From JBBIII01 sp037446575 (GTDB lineage: Bacteria > Bacteroidota > Ignavibacteria > UBA10030), in NCBI GenBank assembly GCA_037446575.1, contig JBBIII010000005.1, positions 1 to 64,000 on the forward strand: a stretch of 64,000 bases of DNA, read 5' to 3'. Every line of letters begins with the position of its first letter. Within the stretch, counting starts at the first letter, position 1. The notes below the pieces were generated by a model. It worked only from the letters and a program-made list of their open reading frames with translations, had not been told where the DNA came from and ran no database searches. Made by a program: the position numbers and the translations under genes. Positions 44,657 to 53,139 of this stretch are shown here, piece after piece.

Positions 44657-46453
44657 ATGATTGAAGAAGAAGTACTCGGCAAAGCTTACGATGCAAAATT
44701 AATGCGGCGGCTTATTAAATATCTCAAGCCGTATCGATGGCAGGTTATGTTAGGAATTATCTCGAGCTTGCTTATCAGCGCTATGGAAGCAGTGCGTCCT
44801 TACTTCACCAAAATTGCTGTTGACGTCGATATCGCTAATAAAGACAGTAACGGCTTGTTAGTTACTGTTTCTCTTTTTTTATTAGTAATGTTTGCACGCG
44901 GTTTAATTCAATACGCGAATGCCTATTTAACACAATGGATAGGTCAGCGAACAATTTTTGATCTGCGTATGGAAATTTTCCGACACGTGCAACGGCTATC
45001 AATAAAATTTTACGACCGTAATCCTATCGGCAGATTAATTACACGACTTACAAATGATGTAGAAGCTTTAAACGAGATGTTTTCATCTGGCATTGTAATG
45101 GTTTTTAGCGATATCTTTACGATTATATGTATTTTCTATTTCATGTTCACTATGAATTGGCAACTTGCATTAGTAACACTTAGCGTTTTGCCTTTTCTTT
45201 TTTATGGAACATTTTTATTCAGAAAAAAAGCACGCGAAACCTACAGAGATGTTCGCGTTCAAATTGCGCGTATAAATACTTTTATGCAAGAACATATTAC
45301 AGGCATGTTGGTTGACCAAATTTATAACCGAGAGAAAAAATCGCACGAAAAGTTCACAGAGATCAATTCGGCTCATAAAAACGCCAATATTCGCTCCATT
45401 TTTTATTATGCTTTGTTCTACCCAGGCGTCGATTTAATAGGAGCAATAGCGATTGGACTTATAATATGGTACGCCGGACTTAATGCGTTAGAAGGAGTTG
45501 TTACAATTGGGACTGTTATGGCATTTGTACAGTTCAATGAAATGTTCTGGCGTCCAATAAGAGACTTGTCCGAAAAATATAATATACTACAGACAGCTAT
45601 GGCTTCATCAGAAAGAATTTTTCAGCTATTAGACGACAAAACAATTTTGAGCGCACCAATAAAGCCGATTAAATTAGAAAAAATAAAAGGCGATATTGAA
45701 TTTCGAAATGTCTGGTTCGCTTACAACACACCAACCGACTCATCACCAATTACTGAGTGGGTATTAAAAGATATTTCATTTTCAATCAAACAAGGAGAAT
45801 CTATAGCAATTGTCGGACATACGGGGGCTGGAAAAACTACTATAATAAATTTACTTAGCAGATTTTATGATTTTCATAAGGGTGAAATATTAATTGATGG
45901 TACGGACATACGTAATATTAAACCGCAAGATTTACGCAAGCATGTTGCAATCGTATTTCAAGATGTTTTTTTATTTTCTGGGAATATTCAAAACAACATT
46001 CAATTGGGCGATGAGACTATTTCGGTAGAGCGAGTTCGCGCCGCGGCTCGAATAGTTGGAGCTCATAAATTTATCGAAGCTTTACCCGGTGTTTATGGTG
46101 CAGAAGTAAAAGAACGCGGAGCCACATTATCGGTGGGTCAAAAGCAGTTGCTTTCTTTTGCGCGGGCATTAGCATTTAATCCAAGCATTTTAATTTTAGA
46201 TGAAGCTACATCCAGCGTAGATACTGAAACCGAATTACTTATTCAGCAAGCTATAAAAAAGATGCTACGGGGCAGGACATCAATTGTTATAGCACATCGT
46301 TTATCAACAATTCAGAACGCTGATAAAATTATAGTCCTTCATAAGGGGGCTGTCAGAGAAACCGGCAATCATCAGGAACTTTTAGCATTAAATGGCATTT
46401 ACCGAAGACTTTATGAACTTCAATATAAAGAACAAGAGATAAACCGAAATTAA
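44657..46453 (+). CDS. ABC exporter half-transporter, catalytically competent partner
   Basis: A 598-aa partner of the preceding gene, starting 5 bases after its stop. Six transmembrane helices, Walker A GHTGAGKTT, Walker B ILILDEATSSVD (glutamate kept), and signature LSVGQ in place of LSGGQ. The degenerate site of the heterodimer is therefore formed by Walker A/B of the first protein and the signature of this one. Order, overlap-like spacing and complementary defects argue strongly for one complex. Confidence 0.93.
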   Translation: MIEEEVLGKAYDAKLMRRLIKYLKPYRWQVMLGIISSLLISAMEAVRPYFTKIAVDVDIANKDSNGLLVTVSLFLLVMFARGLIQYANAYLTQWIGQRTIFDLRMEIFRHVQRLSIKFYDRNPIGRLITRLTNDVEALNEMFSSGIVMVFSDIFTIICIFYFMFTMNWQLALVTLSVLPFLFYGTFLFRKKARETYRDVRVQIARINTFMQEHITGMLVDQIYNREKKSHEKFTEINSAHKNANIRSIFYYALFYPGVDLIGAIAIGLIIWYAGLNALEGVVTIGTVMAFVQFNEMFWRPIRDLSEKYNILQTAMASSERIFQLLDDKTILSAPIKPIKLEKIKGDIEFRNVWFAYNTPTDSSPITEWVLKDISFSIKQGESIAIVGHTGAGKTTIINLLSRFYDFHKGEILIDGTDIRNIKPQDLRKHVAIVFQDVFLFSGNIQNNIQLGDETISVERVRAAARIVGAHKFIEALPGVYGAEVKERGATLSVGQKQLLSFARALAFNPSILILDEATSSVDTETELLIQQAIKKMLRGRTSIVIAHRLSTIQNADKIIVLHKGAVRETGNHQELLALNGIYRRLYELQYKEQEINRN

Positions 46454-46483
46454 GTTGGCAGATTTTTCCTAAAAAAAGCTTCG

Positions 46484-46528
46484 ATGTCTGATACTTAAAA
46501 ACGCAATCGTCAGCAAAGTGTCTGACAT
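46484..46528. repeat. Spaced inverted repeat (TGTC...GACA family), copy 2
   Basis: Arm 1 ATGTCTGATACTT (46484-46496), 19-base spacer, arm 2 AAGTGTCTGACAT (46516-46528); arms match at 11 of 13 positions. Same arms and spacer length as the copy at 7597-7641. Confidence 0.6.
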
Positions 46529-46550
46529 ATCTTCAAACCACAATGACGTT

Positions 46551-46584
46551 CCGAAGGTTTTTATATTGGTGTGAACACCTTCGG
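46551..46584. repeat. Inverted repeat between convergent genes
   Basis: CCGAAGGT (46551-46558) and ACCTTCGG (46577-46584) are exact reverse complements; a second, shorter hairpin ACACCTT-CGG-AAGGTGT overlaps its right arm. It lies between the ABC pair and the convergent FadL-like gene. Could terminate plus-strand transcripts, but no strong T run follows. Confidence 0.4.
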
Positions 46585-46607
46585 AAGGTGTGCTTATAAA
46601 TAGCATT

Positions 46608-46643
46608 AAAATTAAAAAGTCCATCCCGATTCAAGGATGGACT
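46608..46643 (-). terminator. Terminator of the FadL-like gene
   Basis: AGTCCATCC (46618-46626) pairs with GGATGGACT (46635-46643), a perfect 9-bp stem. On the minus strand the tail is TTTTTAAT. Confidence 0.85.
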
Positions 46644-46663
46644 CTATACAATTGTCTATAGAT

Positions 46664-48154
46664 TTAAAACTTATGAGAAAAAGTTACATTTATTGTTTGA
46701 GTTGTAATTATTTCTTTAGTTCTTGAAGCTGGTACATTACTCCAAATATAATTATCCCTATGTGTCTTCCAATCCCCATAACTAAAAGATCCATTAATCG
46801 AACTGCTTTCATCTAACATAAAACCAATTCCGACTGTATAGAACTTTTGATCGTAATCTGCAGGATCGCCTTTCCACGGTGATGGTTTCCACTCAATGCC
46901 TCCTCTTAACTTTAGACCGATGCTCCAAATCGTAGCTTCAAAACCTCCGCGTAAATTCCAAGTTTCACGCATCCACTTTTTAATATTTCGGTTTTCTTCA
47001 ATCAAATCCGGATTGTTTGTATCAAATTCCATCTGTGTCCAATCTGTGTATTCAGCATCTCCGGCAAGTAACAACCAATTTATCGGCTGGAGAGATAAAC
47101 CTGTACTTAATACTAATGGAGTTACAATTTTATATTTTGTCTCACCAGGTGGTAACGAAGCTTTATATTCAATACCATCATCAAATTTGCTGATACCATC
47201 ATCTGTAAAGGTTTCTGTAATTTCATAAGTTGTAGGAATTCGTATGGATGCACCAATCCGATATTTTCCGGGCATTCTATACATGATACCAAAGAGAGCA
47301 TTAAAACCACTAAGATCGCTTTTTATTGTGCTGGTGTATGTCCAGCGAGAAAAATTATATGGAAATATATAAGAAGCTTTATAAATATTGCGAGAATCTA
47401 TCTCCGTAAATTCACGATCATAAGTATATGAGCCAGAAGCAAAGTTCAACGAAACCCCAATAGATAGATTTGGTGCAATATCAATTCCGCCGCCAAAAGA
47501 CCAGTGATTGATTCCGCCGCCTTCTACGATTCGCCCTGCTTGTTGAACGCTATCAGTCAGAACTGGTATTAAACCTTCGTCTTTATTTATTGTATCTAAA
47601 AAAGTATCAGCTAACCATAATTTATAGACTATACTTCTGTTAAGAAAATCATCATACTTATCTTTAGAATAATAAAAAGTATTCTCATTTGAAGTTAAAG
47701 ATCGAACAATCGAACTTCCAGCATTAAATCCATCAAACGAAGCAACTGATGTAAAATTCGCTACCCTGCCAAACCCAAACGCAAATGTCAACCCGCCGCG
47801 AACTGTTGCAATCGGATATACAATACCAAGATTATCTAATTTTAATGCGTTATCATTATCGGTGGTTTTGTTGCCGAAAAATGTAACATCGTTTCCATAA
47901 CCAAGTCGGGATAACCCGGCTGAGAATTCAAAACTCTTCTGTTGAGACAACCCTGCAGGATTTCCAAAAAGCGCCGAATAATCATCAGCTAATCCAACTA
48001 CTGTATTACCCATGCCTTGCGCCCGTCCACCAACTGCAGAGTTAATTTGAGAAAATCTTAAAACATCAGTAGCATATTGAGCTCCCATTTGTTGAATATG
48101 TAATACAATCATACTTAAAATTAAAATCCAATATTTTCTGCTAATACTTTTCAT
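46664..48154 (-). CDS. Outer-membrane protein of the OmpP1/FadL family
   Basis: A 496-aa predicted outer-membrane barrel with a signal peptide (to about residue 25, MGAQ). The N-terminal plug is of FadL type: INSAVGGRAQGMGNTVVGLADDYSALFGNPAGLSQQ. Many amphipathic strands follow and the last residue is phenylalanine (INVTFSHKF), as in barrel proteins. FadL relatives move hydrophobic molecules across the outer membrane; the ligand is unknown. It lies 25 bases after the tyrosine-rich lipoprotein gene and ends with a terminator. Confidence 0.85.
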   Translation of the reverse strand: MKSISRKYWILILSMIVLHIQQMGAQYATDVLRFSQINSAVGGRAQGMGNTVVGLADDYSALFGNPAGLSQQKSFEFSAGLSRLGYGNDVTFFGNKTTDNDNALKLDNLGIVYPIATVRGGLTFAFGFGRVANFTSVASFDGFNAGSSIVRSLTSNENTFYYSKDKYDDFLNRSIVYKLWLADTFLDTINKDEGLIPVLTDSVQQAGRIVEGGGINHWSFGGGIDIAPNLSIGVSLNFASGSYTYDREFTEIDSRNIYKASYIFPYNFSRWTYTSTIKSDLSGFNALFGIMYRMPGKYRIGASIRIPTTYEITETFTDDGISKFDDGIEYKASLPPGETKYKIVTPLVLSTGLSLQPINWLLLAGDAEYTDWTQMEFDTNNPDLIEENRNIKKWMRETWNLRGGFEATIWSIGLKLRGGIEWKPSPWKGDPADYDQKFYTVGIGFMLDESSSINGSFSYGDWKTHRDNYIWSNVPASRTKEIITTQTINVTFSHKF

Positions 48155-48179
48155 AATTCATCTGCTCCATTCAAATATA

Positions 48180-49172
48180 TTAACGTCTTGACCTTCCAGA
48201 ATCGCCGCTACTGTTATCACTGCTTCTACTTTCTCCGCCTCTACTGCTCGGGGGTGGAGAGCTTGGCGGTGGACTTGTTCTTTGCGGCGGCGGTGAATAA
48301 CTTGGCGCGCTTCGCTCGGAAGAACCTCTCGAAGATTCGCCACCTCTATTATATCCGCCTTGTCTTGTGGACGAACTGCGATTTTCGCGTACTTGATCAT
48401 TATTCTCATTACTCTGATTTGTTCGTTGAACTTCATTTCTTTTTGATGAATTATCATTAGTTTGGTTATTGCTATCATCACGCTGTCGTGGTTGTTGGAC
48501 TTCATAATTTCCACGCGAAGTACGTCCGGTTGTAACTCGTTCTGAAGCCCCACGTGAAGACGACGACTTATTACGATCTGATCTTATCGCGCCTGCAGTT
48601 CCGGGTGAAGGTGCGGCGCCAGCGCTTCGAGATATTCCAGCATCACGCGTAGTTGAGATTTGACTATCGTTCGACGGGGAAACTGAACGACTTGTTCTAA
48701 CATTATCATATTCACCTCTTACATTCCCTCCTCTTTGATAACCTGAGTTACGCGTTATATAGGAACGAGTACCGTAATTATACCAACCCGGTGAAGAGTA
48801 ATAAGCGTAACCAGGAGAATAATACCAATAATTCCAACGATACCAGTGATAAGAATATGGATAATATACTGGTCCCCAATACCAAGGATCCCACCAATAT
48901 GAGTATGTCGGATAAACACATCCGTAATCCCACGCCCAATAGGAACGCCACGTTGGATAATAGTACGTAAATCCGATGCTTGTTCGTGGTTGCCAATCAT
49001 CGTAATAATCTGAACGGTTATCATTCTCGTAATCACTTATAGTTTTTTCTTCCATTTGATAGGATGAATCTTCTTCTCTCGTCGAAGCGATTTGAGTGTA
49101 ACATCCTTGAAAAAGTATTGCTAATATACTTATTACAAAAATTGCAATTAATATTGATTTCAATGTTTTCAT
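48180..49172 (-). CDS. Tyr/Trp-rich then Ser/Arg/Pro-rich lipoprotein, function unknown
   Basis: A 330-aa predicted lipoprotein with lipobox LFQGC (cysteine about residue 24). Residues about 60-140 are packed with tyrosine, tryptophan and proline (WWDPWYWGPVYYPYSY is typical). The remainder (about 140-330) is low complexity, rich in Ser, Arg, Gly, Asn and later Pro (PPPQRTSPPPSSPPPS). No known domain recognised. The aromatic block may bind carbohydrate or stick to membrane or cell wall; this is inference. AGAGGTC precedes the ATG. A second long frame on the same strand (48158-48553) is a shadow of its low-complexity region. Confidence 0.75.
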   Translation of the reverse strand: MKTLKSILIAIFVISILAILFQGCYTQIASTREEDSSYQMEEKTISDYENDNRSDYYDDWQPRTSIGFTYYYPTWRSYWAWDYGCVYPTYSYWWDPWYWGPVYYPYSYHWYRWNYWYYSPGYAYYSSPGWYNYGTRSYITRNSGYQRGGNVRGEYDNVRTSRSVSPSNDSQISTTRDAGISRSAGAAPSPGTAGAIRSDRNKSSSSRGASERVTTGRTSRGNYEVQQPRQRDDSNNQTNDNSSKRNEVQRTNQSNENNDQVRENRSSSTRQGGYNRGGESSRGSSERSAPSYSPPPQRTSPPPSSPPPSSRGGESRSSDNSSGDSGRSRR

Positions 49173-49354
49173 AACTGACCTCTTATATTTGACGCTTTAT
49201 AGATACTCAAGTATCCTGCCAACAAATTTACACAATAGGCGCTTGAATTCAGCTTTTTTTTGCCATTTTCAAGCTTTTTTCTTTATAACAAATAATCTTT
49301 GTCCACATTACTAATCATTAATGTCCACTGAGCTAAACATATAATTAAAGCGGT

Positions 49355-50125
49355 TTAGAAATGCCCAATATAATCTAATTGCAAAGTTCTATTTCCAACT
49401 TTCACATTTTCCTGATTTTTAACAATGTTCTTTAAATCAAATCCAACAACAAGCCCTTTGCCCCACGACCATCTAAAAGCAAAGTTGAGATATCCTTTTC
49501 CTTTGCCCATTGAATTTCCGTGATTGTCATTAGTAGCAAAATCATATTCAAAAATAATTGAAATATCTTTACCTAATGATTTTTCCAAACCAAGATACGC
49601 GCTCAAGTCTTTATCGCCATCATCTATTTCCATTGATCTATTAACACCTGCGTGAACGCTTAGGTTTCCCATAAAAGCGTAATTCTTGCTGGCGACTGCA
49701 TAAACTCCCGGTGATTTGATAGTATATCTATTCAATCCACTTTTAATATACGGTTCTTTACCTTGCGAATCGAACCCAATTGCAAGTGCAGGGATTACCG
49801 ATCCCTCGTTCATCAGCCGAAGTTTTGCGTTTACACCGGGCATTGGATTCATAAGAATTTCCTTATGGCCTATAATTTCTGTTCCGCCATAATTAATCCC
49901 GAATGTAAATGGTTCGAATATTCCCACCGAAATGCCGATTAATACTCCACCATTTTGAAAAAAATTAGACGTAACCGAATATGAGCCATATTTCAACAAT
50001 CCGGCGGTCGGTTTATCAACAAGCATTAGCGGCTCACTTGTCGCCCCTTCGCCGACATAACTTTGAGCAAATATAAAATTGCTTGTTAATATTACTATGA
50101 TTAGAACTAAAAATATTTTTTTCAC
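49355..50125 (-). CDS. Predicted outer-membrane beta-barrel protein (YjbH-like or related), function unknown
   Basis: A 256-aa protein with a clean signal peptide (MKKIFLVLIIVILTSNFIFAQ) and alternating strands with aromatic residues (NFFQNGGVLIGISVGIFEPFTFGINYG, FAFRWSWGKGLVVGFDLKNI, QLDYIGHF at the end). The GTG start at 50125 has AAGGAGAG just upstream; the longer ATG frame from 50164 would overlap the amidohydrolase gene by 20 bases and adds a basic non-signal stretch. The C-terminal phenylalanine suits a barrel. No specific function recognised. Confidence 0.7.
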   Translation of the reverse strand: MKKIFLVLIIVILTSNFIFAQSYVGEGATSEPLMLVDKPTAGLLKYGSYSVTSNFFQNGGVLIGISVGIFEPFTFGINYGGTEIIGHKEILMNPMPGVNAKLRLMNEGSVIPALAIGFDSQGKEPYIKSGLNRYTIKSPGVYAVASKNYAFMGNLSVHAGVNRSMEIDDGDKDLSAYLGLEKSLGKDISIIFEYDFATNDNHGNSMGKGKGYLNFAFRWSWGKGLVVGFDLKNIVKNQENVKVGNRTLQLDYIGHF

Positions 50126-50129
50126 TTTG

Positions 50130-50137
50130 CTCTCCTT
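50130..50137 (-). promoter_or_regulatory. Shine-Dalgarno site deciding the GTG start at 50125
   Basis: AAGGAGAG on the minus strand, with CAAA between it and the GTG that begins KKIFLV. It fixes the start of the 256-aa barrel protein over the longer frame. Confidence 0.75.
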
Positions 50138-50144
50138 AATAAAT

Positions 50145-51677
50145 TTACAAATCGTCTTCACCAAAAATTCTTTTTACATTATCAGGCAATTTTTTTCTTG
50201 TTTCGTTTTGTTCATCATTTCTAAGTTTAGCTTGAGTTTGCTTCGATTCTTTTTTTATTATTCGGAACCCTTCTTCGAACGGAATATCATTATTTAGTAA
50301 GGTATTATCAACTTTTTGTTTATGTGAGAACTTGAGAATCGGGGCAGGCGAGGATTCTTGATCCTTCTCAAAATCATTAACGCTTAATAATTTTCTTAAC
50401 ATCCTATCGCTTTCGACAGCTAATTCCTCTTCCGAATACGTAAGCAAGTTCCCTTCCCGCACATAAAATTCCCCGTTCACCATTACTTCACTAATGAATT
50501 TAGACGATATCGATAGTAAAATGGATTCGAGCATATTCTGATAATTGCCGAGCGTCAATAAACTACATACGCTAAAATCAGATAAATTTATGAAAACGAA
50601 ATCAGCTTTTTTTCCAACTTCGATCGTCCCAATTTCAGATTGAAGCCCGAGCGCATTAGCTCCATTACTTGTCAACAATGCCAACAACTCGTAAGCATTT
50701 TCTAATGACAATCCGAGCGATTTTAAAATTGTTACATAAGCTTGAAAAATTTCAATCGGGTTAGAAACGCCCCAATCGCTTCCTATAGCAATGGGAACTT
50801 TCCTTCTTATTAATTCTCCATACAAGGGCAAATCAGTCTCTTTATTAAGTATAGCTAAAGGTGATAGCACTAAATATTTTCCAGATTTTGACACCACATC
50901 CCAATCTGCCTCATCATTTATAATCAGATGAAGCAATTGTACAGGATAGTCAAAAAGATGGTAATCGGAATACAACTGCGTGATTGATTTGTTAAAATTC
51001 TTTTTGATAATATCATTCGCGCGTTTTGTTTGACCTAAATGCAAGATTATCGGATAATGAAATTCATTTGCTATGCGTATTGTTGATTGAAGATTATAGA
51101 CAGTCAGATTCTCTTCATCCGCAATAACTACAGCAAATTTGATGTTCGGCAAATTTAATTTGCGAGCGGCTTCGATTTGATCTCCATTGTGCAAACCAAT
51201 ATAACCCTTTATGCACGTCTGCTGCATTGCCTCGACAGCGGCTTGAAAGGAATGTTCATGATTATCGCTGCCAAATTCTGCTAATGTAGTTATGCCCGAT
51301 TTTAAAGCCGAATAATATGACAACCGATAGATAGATAAAAAATCGTCGTAAGTTGCTTCGCTTTGCAAAAATTTTAACGCTCTATCAATTTGTGGATTTT
51401 TATTCCACTTCGCCATCGGTTGATTAGCCGTAAGGTACCGCAAAATAAATGATTCGCCTGTATGGTGCGCATCAATAAAACCGGGAACAATAATTTTTCC
51501 TTTTGCATCAATAATTTCTGCCGAAGGATATAATGCTTTTAATACGGGAGCTGGTTTAGTAACATCTGTAATAAATCCATTCTGAACAAGAATAGTAATT
51601 TGACCAGCTCGGTTCTGTCGATCTCCGGTAAAAACAATTCCATTTTCAATTATTTTAGTCGATCCAAACACGCTCAT
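50145..51677 (-). CDS. Amidohydrolase-family protein with an altered metal-binding motif
   Basis: A 510-aa amidohydrolase-superfamily protein: a beta-sandwich start (KIIENGIVFTGDR...GKIIVPGFIDA), a TIM barrel and a hydrophilic C-terminal extension (about 430-510). The usual HxH of strand 1 reads DAHHT (H71, H72, T73), so the second ligand is missing or displaced. Other probable ligands are kept (LILHLGQ, LLHLIIND, GSDWG). It may be a metal-poor or non-canonical hydrolase. It overlaps cysS by 4 bases (ATGA) and is coupled to it. Confidence 0.75.
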   Translation of the reverse strand: MSVFGSTKIIENGIVFTGDRQNRAGQITILVQNGFITDVTKPAPVLKALYPSAEIIDAKGKIIVPGFIDAHHTGESFILRYLTANQPMAKWNKNPQIDRALKFLQSEATYDDFLSIYRLSYYSALKSGITTLAEFGSDNHEHSFQAAVEAMQQTCIKGYIGLHNGDQIEAARKLNLPNIKFAVVIADEENLTVYNLQSTIRIANEFHYPIILHLGQTKRANDIIKKNFNKSITQLYSDYHLFDYPVQLLHLIINDEADWDVVSKSGKYLVLSPLAILNKETDLPLYGELIRRKVPIAIGSDWGVSNPIEIFQAYVTILKSLGLSLENAYELLALLTSNGANALGLQSEIGTIEVGKKADFVFINLSDFSVCSLLTLGNYQNMLESILLSISSKFISEVMVNGEFYVREGNLLTYSEEELAVESDRMLRKLLSVNDFEKDQESSPAPILKFSHKQKVDNTLLNNDIPFEEGFRIIKKESKQTQAKLRNDEQNETRKKLPDNVKRIFGEDDL

Positions 51678-53125
51678 ACATCCAATTTACGCCAATTTGT
51701 GTTCTCTTTTTTATCTTCCAAAATATAACCAATTGATTTTAACCCATCACGAATAAAATCTGATAGCGGCCATAATTTTTGTTTTCTTACTTCTTCGCGC
51801 ACTTTGACGATTAGTTTCATTAATTCATTTTCGGTTTTTGCATCGCTTGTTGAAGATGGAAGATGTTCTGGAATTATTCCAAGAACTTTTCCACCATAAT
51901 CCATGAACAACCGATCAATCTGATTTAATGCGTCAATGTTAATCTTTTGATCGGTGTTCAACATTTGATTGATTTCACGAATTAAATCGAACATAACTCC
52001 AATAGCAAGTGGTGCGTTAAAATCATCGTCCATTGCCTCGATAAAACGCTTTTTATATGGGGTCAGATCGAACATTACCCCTTCTTTGCGTCCTTCGCTA
52101 TTTGCTTGTTGTAATTCTAAACGAAGATTACGCATAAAATAAATTAATTTTTCATACCCGCTCTTTGCCGCTTGCAAAGCTTCATCGCTAAAATCTAATG
52201 TACTTCTATAATGACTTTGCATAATAAAGAAACGAATAACAAGCGGGTCGTATTTGGTAAATGAGTCTTTTAGCGTAACAAAATTCCCAAGCGACTTCGA
52301 CATTTTTTTACCATTTACAGTTACAAGATTATTATGAACCCAATACTTTACAAAAGGTTTGCCAGTTGCAGCTTCGCTTTGAGCAATTTCGCACTCGTGG
52401 TGCGGAAATTGGTTGTCCATTCCACCGCCATGTATGTCGATCGTCTCGCCGAGATATTTCATCGACATTGCCGAACACTCAATATGCCAACCGGGAAAAC
52501 CTTCGCCCCAAGGACTTTGCCATCTCATAATATGCTCTGGCTCAGCTTTTTTCCATAATGCAAAATCAGCAGGGTGTCTTTTTTCTGAACGTAATTCCAC
52601 GCGCGTCCCTTCTACTGCTTCTTCTAAGTTTCTGCCTGAAAGTATTCCATAAGCTTTAAATTTTTGGACATCGTAATAGACCGAACCATTTACTTCATAT
52701 GCAAAACCATCCGACAAAAGTTTTTTTATTATTTCTATTTGTTCGGTAATGTGGCCAGAAGCACGGGGAGAAATATCTGGACGCAGAATATTAAGTTTAT
52801 CCATATCTTCAAAGTAACTACGCGTAATGGTTTCTGCTATTTGCATAGGATGGATTTTTTCGATTTTAGATTGCTTCAACATCCTATCTTCGCCATCATC
52901 AAGCAAATGTCCAACATCTGTTATATTTTGAATATATAATACTTTATAGCCAAGATAATGTAAGTAGCGAACTATTACATCGAACGAGACGTAACTTTTT
53001 CCATGCCCGATATGCGAATGACTGTAGACTGTAGGTCCACAAACATATATTCCAACCAATCCCGCATGTATCGGTTTGAATTCTTCTTTTCGACGTGTAA
53101 GTGTATTGTAAATATTAAGACTCAT
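51674..53125 (-). CDS. cysS: Cysteinyl-tRNA synthetase
   Basis: A 483-aa class I enzyme. Zinc cysteine in CGPTVYSHSHIGHGKSY with the HIGH motif, ECSAMSMKYLG with HHECEIAQSEAATGKPF (zinc ligands), and KMSKSLGN (KMSKS). The anticodon helical domain is shorter than average, but the core is complete. Start is the ATG of MSLNIYNTLTRRKEEF. It lies between recN (14-base gap) and the amidohydrolase gene. Confidence 0.97.
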   Translation of the reverse strand: MSLNIYNTLTRRKEEFKPIHAGLVGIYVCGPTVYSHSHIGHGKSYVSFDVIVRYLHYLGYKVLYIQNITDVGHLLDDGEDRMLKQSKIEKIHPMQIAETITRSYFEDMDKLNILRPDISPRASGHITEQIEIIKKLLSDGFAYEVNGSVYYDVQKFKAYGILSGRNLEEAVEGTRVELRSEKRHPADFALWKKAEPEHIMRWQSPWGEGFPGWHIECSAMSMKYLGETIDIHGGGMDNQFPHHECEIAQSEAATGKPFVKYWVHNNLVTVNGKKMSKSLGNFVTLKDSFTKYDPLVIRFFIMQSHYRSTLDFSDEALQAAKSGYEKLIYFMRNLRLELQQANSEGRKEGVMFDLTPYKKRFIEAMDDDFNAPLAIGVMFDLIREINQMLNTDQKINIDALNQIDRLFMDYGGKVLGIIPEHLPSSTSDAKTENELMKLIVKVREEVRKQKLWPLSDFIRDGLKSIGYILEDKKENTNWRKLDV

Positions 53126-53139
53126 TAATTTTCCAGTCT

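Noticed and set aside
48158..48553. Minus-strand ORF of 131 aa
   Set aside because: Overlaps the Ser/Arg-rich tail of the lipoprotein in another frame; repetitive codons produce a long open frame.
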